From an uncultured Opitutales bacterium (lineage in GTDB: Bacteria > Verrucomicrobiota > Verrucomicrobiia > Opitutales > Intestinicryptomonadaceae): a stretch of 64,000 nucleotides of DNA. Positions 33,452-42,606 of this stretch are shown piece by piece. The stretch covers positions 50,640-114,639 of the forward strand of contig CALXLM010000002.1 of assembly GCA_944389195.1 (NCBI GenBank), written 5' to 3'. The translations under genes and the position numbers were made by a program. Numbering within the stretch: position 1 is the first letter of the stretch; each line of letters starts with the position of its first letter. Under the pieces are notes generated by a model. The model was not told the DNA's origin and made no database searches. It was given only the letters and a program-made list of their open reading frames with translations.

Positions 33452-34837
33452 ATGACACCTTTAACAATATCATCCGCACTCTCCCAGATATGGCAGAAGG
33501 CGAAGACGGAGCTTGAGTTGGCTTTGCCGCGCGAAGCTTACGACGAGTGGTTTTCCAATCTGGAATGTTCCGGCGGAGACGAAAATAAAATAGTGCTGGC
33601 ATCTCCAAGTGCCTTTGCGCCGTATTGGATTACCGACAATTATCTCGATATTCTTACCCAAAACCTTTCAATGGCGGCCGGCAGGAATATGGAGGTAAAA
33701 ATAGAAGTGCTTGAAAATAAGGAAGATAACGTTATAAATGAATGTCGCGAACATTCGCCTGCCGTTTCCGACAGGCCGCGTTTTGGGAAACCCGATCCCA
33801 AGGCACTTTTGTCGATAAATCCTCGCAACACATTTGAAAGCTTTGTTGTTGGAGAAAGCAATAAATTCGCGCATGCAGTGGCGCTTGCCGTGGCGCAGAA
33901 TGTTGGCAAGGCGTTTAATCCGCTTTTTCTTTACGGAGACACGGGTCTTGGCAAAACGCACCTGATGCATGCCATAGCGCATTTCATAATAAAGAACAAT
34001 CCTTCGGCGAAAGTCGTTTACACTTCGTCGGAGGCTTTTGTAAATGATTACATAAATTCCCTGGGGAACGGCATAGCAGCTTTTCGCAGGCGCTACCGCG
34101 ACGTTGATGTTCTCTTGATAGACGACATTCAGTTTTTTGCCAAGAAAGTCAGCAGTCAAAACGAGTTTTTCCATACTTTTAACGAGCTTTTTAACGCGAA
34201 CAAGCAGATAGTGCTTTCTTGCGACAAACCAATAAACGAAGTTGAGGATATAGAAAAGAGGCTTGTGTCGCGCTTTGCATGGGGCATGAGCGTTGACATA
34301 AAAACTCCTGATTACGAAACGCGCATGGCCATTTTGCGCAGAAAGACGGCGTCTCTCGGCGATTCGGTGAACATAGGCGACGATGTGTTGGATTTGATAG
34401 CGTGCCGTTTTACAAAGAATGTCCGCCGAATGGAGGGCGCGTTGAATAAGATTATAGGTTATTGTTCTCTTATAGATTCGGATTCCCCGATCAGCCTCGA
34501 GAAGGCGTCCTATCTGCTCGCCGACGACATGGCGCAGGAGGACGGCGCGCCGGTTGACATAGAGCAGATACAAAAAAAGACGGCCGAGCATTACCGCATA
34601 GACCCTTCCGAACTTTGCGGCAAGCGTCGCACGGCTACGGTGGCTCTTGCGCGCCAGATAGCCATGTATATTTCCAGAAAAGTCACGTCGCACACCCTTC
34701 AGGAGATAGGCCGGAAATTCGGCGGGCGCGACCACGGAACGGTGATACATGCAATGCACACTGTCGAGAATCTCATAGGGCATGACGACAGCGTCAAGAG
34801 GGCTGTCGATATTCTTATGAAATCGCTGTCTGCGTAG
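33452..34837 (+). CDS. dnaA: Chromosomal replication initiator protein DnaA
   Basis: DnaA binds DnaA boxes and melts oriC. The 461-residue protein has domain I (about 1-80), a short linker, the AAA+ domain with Walker A GDTGLGKT (162-169) and Walker B LLIDDIQFF, sensor II, and the DNA-binding domain IV with the signature GGRDHGTVIHAMH. The start is ATG 33452. The AT-rich gap with DnaA boxes lies directly upstream. dnaN does not follow; instead a secreted hydrolase does. Confidence 0.97.
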   Translation: MTPLTISSALSQIWQKAKTELELALPREAYDEWFSNLECSGGDENKIVLASPSAFAPYWITDNYLDILTQNLSMAAGRNMEVKIEVLENKEDNVINECREHSPAVSDRPRFGKPDPKALLSINPRNTFESFVVGESNKFAHAVALAVAQNVGKAFNPLFLYGDTGLGKTHLMHAIAHFIIKNNPSAKVVYTSSEAFVNDYINSLGNGIAAFRRRYRDVDVLLIDDIQFFAKKVSSQNEFFHTFNELFNANKQIVLSCDKPINEVEDIEKRLVSRFAWGMSVDIKTPDYETRMAILRRKTASLGDSVNIGDDVLDLIACRFTKNVRRMEGALNKIIGYCSLIDSDSPISLEKASYLLADDMAQEDGAPVDIEQIQKKTAEHYRIDPSELCGKRRTATVALARQIAMYISRKVTSHTLQEIGRKFGGRDHGTVIHAMHTVENLIGHDDSVKRAVDILMKSLSA

Positions 34838-34887
34838 CGGGGGCGAAGGCGTGAGGGAAAGGCATTTTGAAAGCAAAAGGAGGTTGT

Positions 34888-35610
34888 ATGGAAAAGTTTT
34901 GGTCGGCGGCGCTTGTGTGTTTGGCGGCGTTTCTGTTTTCGGTTGCGCAGGCTGCGGGGCAGCCCGGGGGAAACCGTCCTGCAAGCGAGGTTCAAAAAGT
35001 TCGGGAATGGGCGAAATTTGCCCGCTATGAAAAGGACAACGCCCAGATGAAAAGCGCGCCCATAGCCGTTTTTATGGGGGATTCAATCACAGAGGGCTGG
35101 GCGCGCCAGCGTCCGGAATTTTTCTCTTCGAATAATTTTGCTGGGCGCGGAATAAGCGGGCAGACTTCTTCCGAGATGCTTGTGCGATTCCGCAACGACG
35201 TTATAAAGCTCAAGCCAAAGGCGGTGGCAATACTTGCCGGCACCAACGACATAGCGGAGAACAACGGTCCGATAAAGCTCGAAAACATCATGGGAAACAT
35301 AGCGTCGATGGCGGAACTTGGAAAGCTTCACGGCATAAAGGTTATACTTTGTTCGGTAATGCCCGCATATGACTTTCCGTGGCGCAGGGGGTTGAAGCCC
35401 GCCGAGAAAGTCAAAAAACTCAATGCCATGATAAAGGATTTCGCAAAAGAGAACGGTTTTGCGTATGTTGACTATTACTCGGTTCTTGCCGACAGCCGCG
35501 GGGGGCTTCCGGAAAAATATTCGCGCGACGGCGTGCACCTCAAAAACGAGGGGTACGAAATGATAGAGCCGCTGATAAAGGCGGAAATCGCCCGGCAGCT
35601 GGAGCAATAA
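34888..35610 (+). CDS. Secreted SGNH/GDSL-type esterase
   Basis: The 240-residue protein begins with a signal peptide (MEKFWSAALVCLAAFLFSVAQA). The SGNH blocks are GDSITEGW (nucleophile Ser), GRGISGQTS (Gly), AGTNDIAENNG (Asn) and SRDGVHLKNEGY (Asp and His). Homologues near glycoside hydrolases often remove acetyl groups from sugars such as xylan, but the substrate cannot be read from the sequence. A perfect AAAGGAGG precedes the ATG at 34888, so the upstream in-frame ATG at 34867 is not used. Confidence 0.9.
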   Translation: MEKFWSAALVCLAAFLFSVAQAAGQPGGNRPASEVQKVREWAKFARYEKDNAQMKSAPIAVFMGDSITEGWARQRPEFFSSNNFAGRGISGQTSSEMLVRFRNDVIKLKPKAVAILAGTNDIAENNGPIKLENIMGNIASMAELGKLHGIKVILCSVMPAYDFPWRRGLKPAEKVKKLNAMIKDFAKENGFAYVDYYSVLADSRGGLPEKYSRDGVHLKNEGYEMIEPLIKAEIARQLEQ

Positions 35611-35990
35611 GGCGCCGTATTGACGCATACGGCCTCTTAATTGTATTCCGGAAGTGTCGCGCTCACGCCTGCTTTCAAAGGCAGAACGGCCTTTGGAAGC
35701 CTTGATTCCTTAAAAGAGTCCGCCGTATAGCGCGATTTTCTGGGTTGACGGTGGTCTTGCAAGGCTGTTTCAAAAAACATTTAAAGAAGTGTCCGGGCAG
35801 GATTTTGCTTTATCTGCTGTACGCTTAATGCATGGAAAGTTGCGCACCGTTTTTGCTTTAGGTCGCACGCTTCTTGTCCGGTGCGTGTGCGCGTGCTTTT
35901 TGTGCAATTAGCGTGTGTTCGCGTTGTGAGTTTTTATACCCGAGTTGCGTTTATGCATACATAATGGCGATGCCAGGCTTCCCGGGCGTA
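35611..35990. other. 380-bp intergenic region with a hairpin
   Basis: A perfect 7-bp hairpin GCCGTAT/ATACGGC (35614-35620, 35627-35633) stands right after the esterase stop, without a real T-run, so termination is uncertain. The rest, to the 3' end of the convergent methylase gene, shows no gene or further pattern that I can support. Confidence 0.5.
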
Positions 35991-37223
35991 TTATTGCGGG
36001 TTCTGCCGCGCGTTTTCGAGAGTTGCGACGTTTTCTATATGTCGGGTTTGGGGGAACAGGTCGAACGGCTGAAGTTTTCTTACGGCGTATCCGCGTTCAG
36101 ACAGGTAAGCCAGGTCTCTTGCCTGGGTGTCAGGGGCACATGAAACGTAAACAATTTTTTGTGGGGCGAACGCTATCAGCTGTTCTAAAAAGGCCGCATC
36201 GCAACCGGCGCGCGGGGGATCTATAATCACGGAGGTTTGGCTTCCCTCGAATTTTTTCGCCACACCGCCGAAAATGGTTTCCGCTTTCCCGATTATAAAT
36301 TCGCAGTTTTTTATCCCGTTTATGGCGGCGTTTGCGTTGGCGCAGGCGACCGACTGGGCGCTTATCTCCACCCCCGCAACCCTGTCGAAAAATTTTGCCG
36401 CGGCCAGGGCGAATACGCCCGCGCCGCAGTAGGCGTCAACAAGGTTTTTTGTCCCCGATGCTTCCCCGATTGCGTATGCTACAAGTTCGGGAAGTATGTG
36501 CGGGTTGTTTTGGAAGAATTCTCCGGCTCTGAACTGGTATGATATCCCGCCGATTTTTTCAGTTATAAGGGCGTTCGGGTTTTGGCATACGCCCTCCGCG
36601 CCGTCGCGCAAAAGAAGGGTCCCGCCGCGCTTCGGCTTGGACTGCTTTATTTTTTCCCTGGCCGCCGGCAGTGCGGCGTTGATTGAAGGGGAGGCTATCG
36701 GGCATTGCGGAACATCGACAAGGGCGCTTCTGCGCCCCTGCATTATGAATCCGACCGGCATGTCGGTTCCCCGCGGGCGTTCGTAGTGCGGCGTCAGTTT
36801 CGAGCGGTATCCGTATTGAATCGGCGACGGATGGGTCGGGAGAACTTCGGCGCCGATTTTCCCTATGCGGCGCATGAGATATTCAACCTGCTTTCTTTTC
36901 CATTCGAGTTGCGCGCCGTATGCCAAATGCTGGTATTGGCAGCCTCCGCACGTTCCGAAAAGCGGGCATATCGGTTTGATGCGGTCTGGCGATTCGCGCA
37001 GGACTTCAACCAAATCGGCTTCGGAAAAATTTTTTCGGTTCCTGTATATTCTCGCCCTCACGCGCTCCCCGCCGAGCGCGAAAGGAACCATGACGACCCA
37101 GCCGTCTATGCGGCCGACTCCCGCTCCGAAGTTGTTTAGGTCGTCAATGTCGAGTTCGACAATCTGGCGGTATTCAAAGGGGGTTGGCACAAAATTTTTC
37201 GGAGGGGAATCGTGTTTATTCAT
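35991..37223 (-). CDS. RlmD/TrmA-family RNA (uracil-5-)-methyltransferase
   Basis: A class I SAM methyltransferase that makes m5U in 23S rRNA or tRNA. Its 410 residues hold an N-terminal TRAM domain (VELDIDDLNNFGAGVGRIDG), the Fe-S cluster cysteines CPLFGTCGGCQYQ with a fourth in VPQCPIAS, and SAM-binding VDAYCGAGVFALAAA. DPPRAGC and the nucleophile Cys in YVSCAPDTQARDL follow. The frame stays open to 37880, but residues before MNKHDSPPKNF (ATG 37223) have no family similarity and lie antisense to the next gene. Target uridine not decided. Confidence 0.92.
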   Translation of the reverse strand: MNKHDSPPKNFVPTPFEYRQIVELDIDDLNNFGAGVGRIDGWVVMVPFALGGERVRARIYRNRKNFSEADLVEVLRESPDRIKPICPLFGTCGGCQYQHLAYGAQLEWKRKQVEYLMRRIGKIGAEVLPTHPSPIQYGYRSKLTPHYERPRGTDMPVGFIMQGRRSALVDVPQCPIASPSINAALPAAREKIKQSKPKRGGTLLLRDGAEGVCQNPNALITEKIGGISYQFRAGEFFQNNPHILPELVAYAIGEASGTKNLVDAYCGAGVFALAAAKFFDRVAGVEISAQSVACANANAAINGIKNCEFIIGKAETIFGGVAKKFEGSQTSVIIDPPRAGCDAAFLEQLIAFAPQKIVYVSCAPDTQARDLAYLSERGYAVRKLQPFDLFPQTRHIENVATLENARQNPQ

Positions 37224-37280
37224 AAAAAAGTTGTAATCGCAGTTTTTTATGTTTTCGTGTAAGGGCAACATAAAAATGGC

Positions 37281-38093
37281 ATGTCCGAAGAATTTATCCA
37301 GAGCAGGCAGAATCCGCGCGTAAAGCTTCTTATAAGGTTGAAAGACAGGGCGGGGCGCCGCAAGACGGGACTTTTCGCGGTCGAGGGGCTGCGGGAATTG
37401 TCGCGCTGCGTGTCTTCGGTTGGGGTTGAGGAGATTTATTTTTGTCCGGAATTTTTCAAGGGCCCCGAGCATTCGGCGTTTGTGGCGGAAGTTAGGGCGA
37501 GGGCTTCTATCCCCCTGTGTAGGCTTTCTGAAGGCGCATTCGAGAAGGTTTCCAACCGCGAGGGCTGCGACGGGCTTATCGGAATTGCAAAGCAGTGGGA
37601 ATGCGCGCTTTCGGATATCGATGTTTCCGGAATCGCCAATCCGACGCTCTTGGTGGCCGATTCTATAGAAAAGCCGGGAAATTTGGGCGCACTGTTGCGG
37701 AGCGCCGATTCTTTGGGGGCGGCTGCCGTAGTTTTGACGAATCCCGTAAGCGATATTTTCAACCCGGCGGCGGTGCGCGCTTCGCAGGGGGCGATATTTT
37801 CGGTCCGGGTGGCGGTTGCGTCTCCGGAGGAATTGTCCCGGTGGCTGAAGGCTCGCGGCATAAAGGCCTACGGTGCGCATTTGGGGGCGTCGGATTTTCT
37901 TTGGAATTTGGATATGTCGGTTCCGTGCGCCATAGTGGCTGGTTCTGAAAAGGACGGGCTCGGGCCGGAGTGGGACGAAATTCTGGACGAGAAGGCAAAA
38001 ATCCCCATGACGGGGCTGTCGGACAGCATGAACGTAAACGCTGCCGCGTCGCTGTTTTTGTACGAGGCGCTGCGCCAGAAATCAATTTTGTAA
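37281..38093 (+). CDS. SpoU/TrmH-family RNA 2'-O-methyltransferase
   Basis: A SPOUT methyltransferase of 270 residues. The N-terminal L30e-like substrate-binding domain has QNPRVKLLIRLKDRAGRRKTG and FAVEGLRELSR. The knotted SAM domain carries motif 1 EKPGNLGALLRSADSLGA, motif 2 VAGSEKDGLG and motif 3 PMTGLSDSMNVNAAASLFLYEA. It probably 2'-O-methylates rRNA. It is divergent from the m5U methyltransferase gene, 57 bp away. Confidence 0.92.
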   Translation: MSEEFIQSRQNPRVKLLIRLKDRAGRRKTGLFAVEGLRELSRCVSSVGVEEIYFCPEFFKGPEHSAFVAEVRARASIPLCRLSEGAFEKVSNREGCDGLIGIAKQWECALSDIDVSGIANPTLLVADSIEKPGNLGALLRSADSLGAAAVVLTNPVSDIFNPAAVRASQGAIFSVRVAVASPEELSRWLKARGIKAYGAHLGASDFLWNLDMSVPCAIVAGSEKDGLGPEWDEILDEKAKIPMTGLSDSMNVNAAASLFLYEALRQKSIL

Positions 38094-38280
38094 TGCAGCG
38101 TTTGCGGCGGCGCGGTTTGCGCGTTCGCGCGCGGATCGTTTGGCCGTTTGCCTGAAGGCAGGCTGTGCGCCCGCTATCCGGCGCGTTTTTTGCGGGGCAT
38201 TTTGCGGGGCTTAAAAATTACTGGTAAAAACCGCTTTTAAAGCTTATCTTCAATTGCGATAACCCAATTATAAAACGGCC

Positions 38281-39033
38281 ATGAATATACTGAAAAAAAT
38301 CCTTTCGCTGTTCCCCGGAAGAAGGCGCCAGAAAAAAATATCGTCTTATATAGATCCTGACTGGGAAAATTGGAAGTTGCGTTCTTACTATTACGGAATG
38401 GACAAATCGAAGGCCCCTGTGCCGGTCCATTTCGACGCGTCCATATCTACTAATTCGACGATTATGGTAAGGGGAGGGGAAAGCGCCGAAAAAAAGCGCT
38501 GGGGCCTGCATGTGTTTGAAGCCTACGCAAACGACGATAGCTCGCGAATAACCATGATATTGAACAAGCACGTCGAAGAGGGGCGGCCCGTCGCCGAACT
38601 GTATTATTACGCGGCCGTGTACGGCGAAGGGTTCGACGCGTACAATTGGTTTCGCGTGGGTTCCGACGTTCCGTACCATTCGTGCCTTTTCGGGCGGGAC
38701 AGGGCGGTAATGTATGCAAACGTAGAGTTTAGAAACATACTGTCGCTCGACAATATCGGCAGGGACGATTTGCTCGACGAAAAGCCGGAAGAGAATATCG
38801 AAAATTACCCGCTCCCGCGCGAAAACTTCAAGTCGGACATGGACTGCAAGCATGCGCGCATGGGTCTTTACTACACCGAAGAGGCAAAATTTCAGCGCAA
38901 GCAAAACATAAAGAACGCCCGAAACGGATCGATGTTTTACGATAAAGACAACGATATTTTCGCGGTTAAAATCGGGGGTAAATGGCGCAAGGTAGTCACC
39001 GAGGAGCTTCCGGAAGGCGTTTTGTACGATTGA
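38281..39033 (+). CDS. Hypothetical protein, 250 aa
   Basis: I recognise no family. The protein begins with a short basic-hydrophobic stretch (MNILKKILSLFPGRRRQKKI) that could lie on a membrane but is too polar for a signal peptide. The rest is rich in Tyr, Asp and charged residues (for example WENWKLRSYYYGMDKSK, AELYYYAAVYGEGFDAYNWF). It ends in a segment with repeated Gly-Lys-Trp (KIGGKWRKVVTEELPEGVLYD). The clean long frame and base use like its neighbours support a real gene. Neither neighbour suggests a role. Confidence 0.7.
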   Translation: MNILKKILSLFPGRRRQKKISSYIDPDWENWKLRSYYYGMDKSKAPVPVHFDASISTNSTIMVRGGESAEKKRWGLHVFEAYANDDSSRITMILNKHVEEGRPVAELYYYAAVYGEGFDAYNWFRVGSDVPYHSCLFGRDRAVMYANVEFRNILSLDNIGRDDLLDEKPEENIENYPLPRENFKSDMDCKHARMGLYYTEEAKFQRKQNIKNARNGSMFYDKDNDIFAVKIGGKWRKVVTEELPEGVLYD

Positions 39034-39463
39034 CGAGTCAGCTGGCTCTTAACTGCGGTAGCATGGAAGCAATCGCGCGCCGAAGCCTCTTTGAATACGT
39101 TTTTTATTAGCGGCAAATGTGCAAACGCGCCGCCGGCGCTTGTATGGCGTTTGGCGGAGCTTGTTGCGCGTTTTGCTTTAAATTCCGATGCGTGAGCACG
39201 GGGCTGGCGCACCGCATTCAGATTTTTCCGCTTTAAGATTAAAGCGTGCGCCGCGCGCCGTTTCGGCAAGCGCGGGCAAATGCGAAGCGGGAGGCCGGGC
39301 GTCCGTTTTGCGCGCGTAAAAAATGCATAATATCGGAGTTTTTAAGCGGGCTTTTAGGCGTGTTTTTAGGCGCTTTATGAATTTTGCGCGGCTTCCATGC
39401 TCTTTTTTAAGCTCAATAAGCTTGCAAAGAAAAATTTCGGCAAAATGATTGCCTTTCATTGAG
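39034..39463. other. 430-bp intergenic region
   Basis: Nothing is recognised here. It is GC-rich in the middle with several near-palindromic GCGC stretches. A minus-strand frame of 93 codons (39178-39459) has no start signal or similarity and is not called. Confidence 0.5.
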
Positions 39464-41146
39464 ATGAAAATAGGAGTAGGTCAAATCAATACGCGCGCCG
39501 GAGATTTCGGCGGCAACGCGGATAAAATTTTAGCCGCCTGCCGAAAATTTGCCGGCGAGGGCGCGGATTTTGCGGTTTTTCCCGAGTGCTCCGTGTCGGG
39601 ATACCCGTTAAACGATCTCGTGTTTTGCGGAAATTTTGTCGCGGCGGCGCAGGCGGGACTTTTGGAGCTGTCCAAGAAGCTTCCTTTGCCTGCGATTGTC
39701 GGCTGTCCGAGGGCTTGCGAAGGCGGGGCGGGTTTTAGAAACTCGGCCTATTGGGTCTGCGGCGGCGTGGTTAGGCTTGTTTGCGACAAAATTCTTCTTC
39801 CGAATTACGGAGCGGTTAACGACGCCCGCATTTTCGACCCCGGCGAAAATTTCGGCACGGTCGATTTTAAAAACAGGCGCATAGGCGTGACCGTTTGCGA
39901 GGACATTTGGACTCTGCCGTCGGTGCCGACAGCCGGCAGGTACGCCCGCGCGCGCAAGCCGCTCGATTATTTTTCCAAGCCGGACCTGTGCGGGGACGGA
40001 GGCGTCCGCATCGATTTGCTCGTTAACATATCTGCAAGCGTCTTTTCTTCGTCGAACGACAACGTGAGGCGCACCGGCGGATTGCTGTGCCAAGTCTCTA
40101 AGGCTGTCGGGGCGCCGCTTCTGTGGTGCAACCTTGTCGGCGGAAACGACAACCTTGTCTTTGCCGGCGGCAGCATGTATGTGGACGCGTCCGGCGACTC
40201 GCCTAAATCTGAGTGCTTGGCAAAGTTCGAAGAGGAATGCCGCGTTGTGGATACATGCACAGTGTCTGGTTTTGACGGCGATTCGGCTGACTATTCGGGC
40301 TGCGCCGATCTGCGCAAAGCGGTGGTCATGGCGATACGCGACTTTGTGCGGAAATGCTCGATGGAGCGCGTCATTATAGGCTTGAGCGGCGGAATAGACT
40401 CGGCTTTGGTCGCCGCGCTTGCCGTCGAGGCGCTGGGAAGCGGAAACGTCTTGGGCGTTTCGATGCCGTCGGCGATATCGAGCGGGCACAGCGTTGAGGA
40501 CGCCCGCAGGCTTGCGGAAAATCTGGGCATAAAGTTCCATATAATTCCGATAGCCGGAACCGTCGCGGCGGTCGAGGATGCGCTTGCGCCTGTCTTTAGT
40601 GGAATGCCGCGCGACGTCACGGAGGAAAACATACAGGCGAGGGCGCGCGGCATTATTTTGATGGCGCTTTCAAACAAGCTCGGGGCGCTCGTGCTTACAA
40701 CCGGCAACAAGAGCGAATGTTCCGTCGGCTATTGCACTCTTTACGGCGACACATGCGGGGGGTTCGCCCCTATTTGCGACATATATAAAACCGACGTTTA
40801 CGCAATTTCCAAACTTATAAACGAAACGGCCGGACGCGAGATAATACCCCAAAACACCATAGACAAGCCCCCGTCGGCGGAGTTGAGGCCGGGCCAAAAA
40901 GACGAGGATTCGCTTCCTCCGTACGACTTGTTCGACGCGATATTGAAACTGCACATAGACGAATTCAAGCCGGCGTCAGAAATTGTGCGGCTCGGCTTCG
41001 ACAAAGGCGCGGTAGAGGACGTCGTCAAAAAGGTTGCTGGTGCGGAGTACAAACGCGTGCAATATCCCATAGGGCCAAAGCTTTCGCCAGTGTCGTACGG
41101 CTGCGACAGGAAAATTCCCGTCGCGGCAAAAAAAACATTGCTGTGA
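39464..41146 (+). CDS. nadE: Glutamine-dependent NAD+ synthetase
   Basis: It makes NAD from deamido-NAD with ammonia cut from glutamine in the same protein. The N-terminal nitrilase-type glutaminase (about 1-265) has Glu in FPECSVSGYP, Lys in KILLPNYG and Cys in TVCEDIW. The synthetase domain (about 285-560) has the P-loop GLSGGIDSALVA and the GNKSECSVGYCTLYGD block. The ATG at 39464 (MKIGVGQINTRAGDF) is used; an in-frame TTG lies five codons upstream. hemL follows after 26 bp. Confidence 0.95.
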   Translation: MKIGVGQINTRAGDFGGNADKILAACRKFAGEGADFAVFPECSVSGYPLNDLVFCGNFVAAAQAGLLELSKKLPLPAIVGCPRACEGGAGFRNSAYWVCGGVVRLVCDKILLPNYGAVNDARIFDPGENFGTVDFKNRRIGVTVCEDIWTLPSVPTAGRYARARKPLDYFSKPDLCGDGGVRIDLLVNISASVFSSSNDNVRRTGGLLCQVSKAVGAPLLWCNLVGGNDNLVFAGGSMYVDASGDSPKSECLAKFEEECRVVDTCTVSGFDGDSADYSGCADLRKAVVMAIRDFVRKCSMERVIIGLSGGIDSALVAALAVEALGSGNVLGVSMPSAISSGHSVEDARRLAENLGIKFHIIPIAGTVAAVEDALAPVFSGMPRDVTEENIQARARGIILMALSNKLGALVLTTGNKSECSVGYCTLYGDTCGGFAPICDIYKTDVYAISKLINETAGREIIPQNTIDKPPSAELRPGQKDEDSLPPYDLFDAILKLHIDEFKPASEIVRLGFDKGAVEDVVKKVAGAEYKRVQYPIGPKLSPVSYGCDRKIPVAAKKTLL

Positions 41147-41172
41147 CATTAGCAAGCGGAGATTGAAAGCAT

Positions 41173-42447
41173 ATGAATTCCAAAGAGCTTTTTGAAGAGT
41201 CTAAAAAGTACATTCCTGGCGGGGTGAACTCTCCGGTTAGGGCGTTTCGCAGCGTGGGCGGTGAGCCATTCTTTACGCGTTCGGCGCACGGTTCAAAACT
41301 TTTTACCGCAGACGGAGCGGAGCTGATAGACTTCGTGTGCACATGGGGTCCTGCGCTGTTCGGGCACGACCACCCCGCAATTCGCACGGCGGTGGAGAAA
41401 GCGCTAAAAAACGGGACGTCGTTTGGAACTCCGTCGGAAGCGGAGCTTGAAATGGCCAAGCTCATAAATAAAATGATACCATGCGCGCAAATGGTTCGCA
41501 TGACCAATTCCGGAACCGAAGCCACAATGTCGGCAATTCGTCTGGCTCGCGGTTTTACCGGGCGCGACAAAATAGTAAAATTTGCGGGCTGCTATCACGG
41601 CCATGTTGACAGCCTTTTGGTAAAGGCGGGGAGCGGCGCGCTTACGTTCGGTTGCCCCGATTCGGCGGGAATCCCGGCGGATTTAGCCAAACTTACGCTG
41701 GTTCTTCCGTTCAACGACGCCGCGGCGGTTGACGAATGTTTCTCGAAATTCGGCGGGGAAATCGCGTGCATTATACTTGAGCCGTATCCGGCAAACGTAG
41801 GGTTGATACCCCCGAAACCCGGTTTCCTAAAGCATTTGCGCGGGGTTTGCGACAAATACGGATCGCTGTTGATTTTTGACGAAGTCATAACCGGTTTCCG
41901 TGTTGCCGCGGGCGGTGTTCAGGCGAGGGAAAACGTAATGCCCGATCTTTGCGCGCTCGGCAAAATAATCGGCGGAGGCCTTCCCGTGGGGGCGTTTTGC
42001 GGAAGGCGGGACATTATGGAGCATCTCGCACCCATTGGGCCGGTGTATCAGGCCGGAACGCTCAGCGGAAATCCTTTGGCCATGGCAGCGGGGGCGGCGG
42101 CGTTAAAAATGATACTCGAGACAAATCCGTATGCTGAGCTTGAAAGAAAATCGAAATTCATAGTCGACGCCGTTTTGGAGGCCTCAAAAAGAAAGGGAGT
42201 GGAGCTCCGCGCGCCGATGGCGGCGTCGCTTTTCTCGTTTTTCTTCAGCGGGGAGGATGTTGTCAATTGCGACGTGGCAATGCGGTCCGATACCCGCCTT
42301 TATTCGAAATTCTTTAAGGGCTGCCTCGAAGGGGGAGTTTATGTGGCCCCTTCTGCGTTCGAAATATGCTTTATGAGTGCCGCACATTCCGGCGGGGATT
42401 TGTCGAAAGCGGCAGAAGTTATGGCAAAATCGATAGCGAATCTTTGA
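41173..42447 (+). CDS. hemL: Glutamate-1-semialdehyde 2,1-aminomutase
   Basis: It makes 5-aminolevulinate for heme in the C5 pathway from glutamyl-tRNA. The 424-residue protein has [12 protein letters not shown] at the start, [25 protein letters not shown], and the PLP lysine in [14 protein letters not shown]. Everything needed is present. It lies 26 bp after nadE. A weak terminator follows. Confidence 0.95.
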   Translation: MNSKELFEESKKYIPGGVNSPVRAFRSVGGEPFFTRSAHGSKLFTADGAELIDFVCTWGPALFGHDHPAIRTAVEKALKNGTSFGTPSEAELEMAKLINKMIPCAQMVRMTNSGTEATMSAIRLARGFTGRDKIVKFAGCYHGHVDSLLVKAGSGALTFGCPDSAGIPADLAKLTLVLPFNDAAAVDECFSKFGGEIACIILEPYPANVGLIPPKPGFLKHLRGVCDKYGSLLIFDEVITGFRVAAGGVQARENVMPDLCALGKIIGGGLPVGAFCGRRDIMEHLAPIGPVYQAGTLSGNPLAMAAGAAALKMILETNPYAELERKSKFIVDAVLEASKRKGVELRAPMAASLFSFFFSGEDVVNCDVAMRSDTRLYSKFFKGCLEGGVYVAPSAFEICFMSAAHSGGDLSKAAEVMAKSIANL

Positions 42448-42455
42448 TTTTCGGG

Positions 42456-42476
42456 AAAAAACGTCTTGACGTTTTT
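42456..42476. terminator. Weak AT-rich terminator hairpin after hemL
   Basis: AAAAACGT (42457-42464), loop CTTG, ACGTTTTT (42469-42476). The stem has only two or three G-C pairs but is symmetric with T on both strands. Confidence 0.5.
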
Positions 42477-42606
42477 ATGCGCGGATTTATAAGTTTCAGC
42501 ATATCCCGCTTTGGGCATGTTGTAAAAATTTTGAATTTTATCCGCTGCAGGGTGAAATTTTTAAACTTTGAAGTGTGCCAGGCCGTATTTATTTATTTCC
42601 ATCGCA

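Noticed and set aside
35991..37880. A 629-residue version of the m5U methyltransferase gene
   Set aside because: The extra 219 residues are Arg/His-rich, lie antisense to the SpoU-type gene and precede the natural start MNKHDSPP.
39178..39459. A 93-codon minus-strand frame before nadE
   Set aside because: Composition of random GC-rich DNA, no ribosome-binding site, no similarity.
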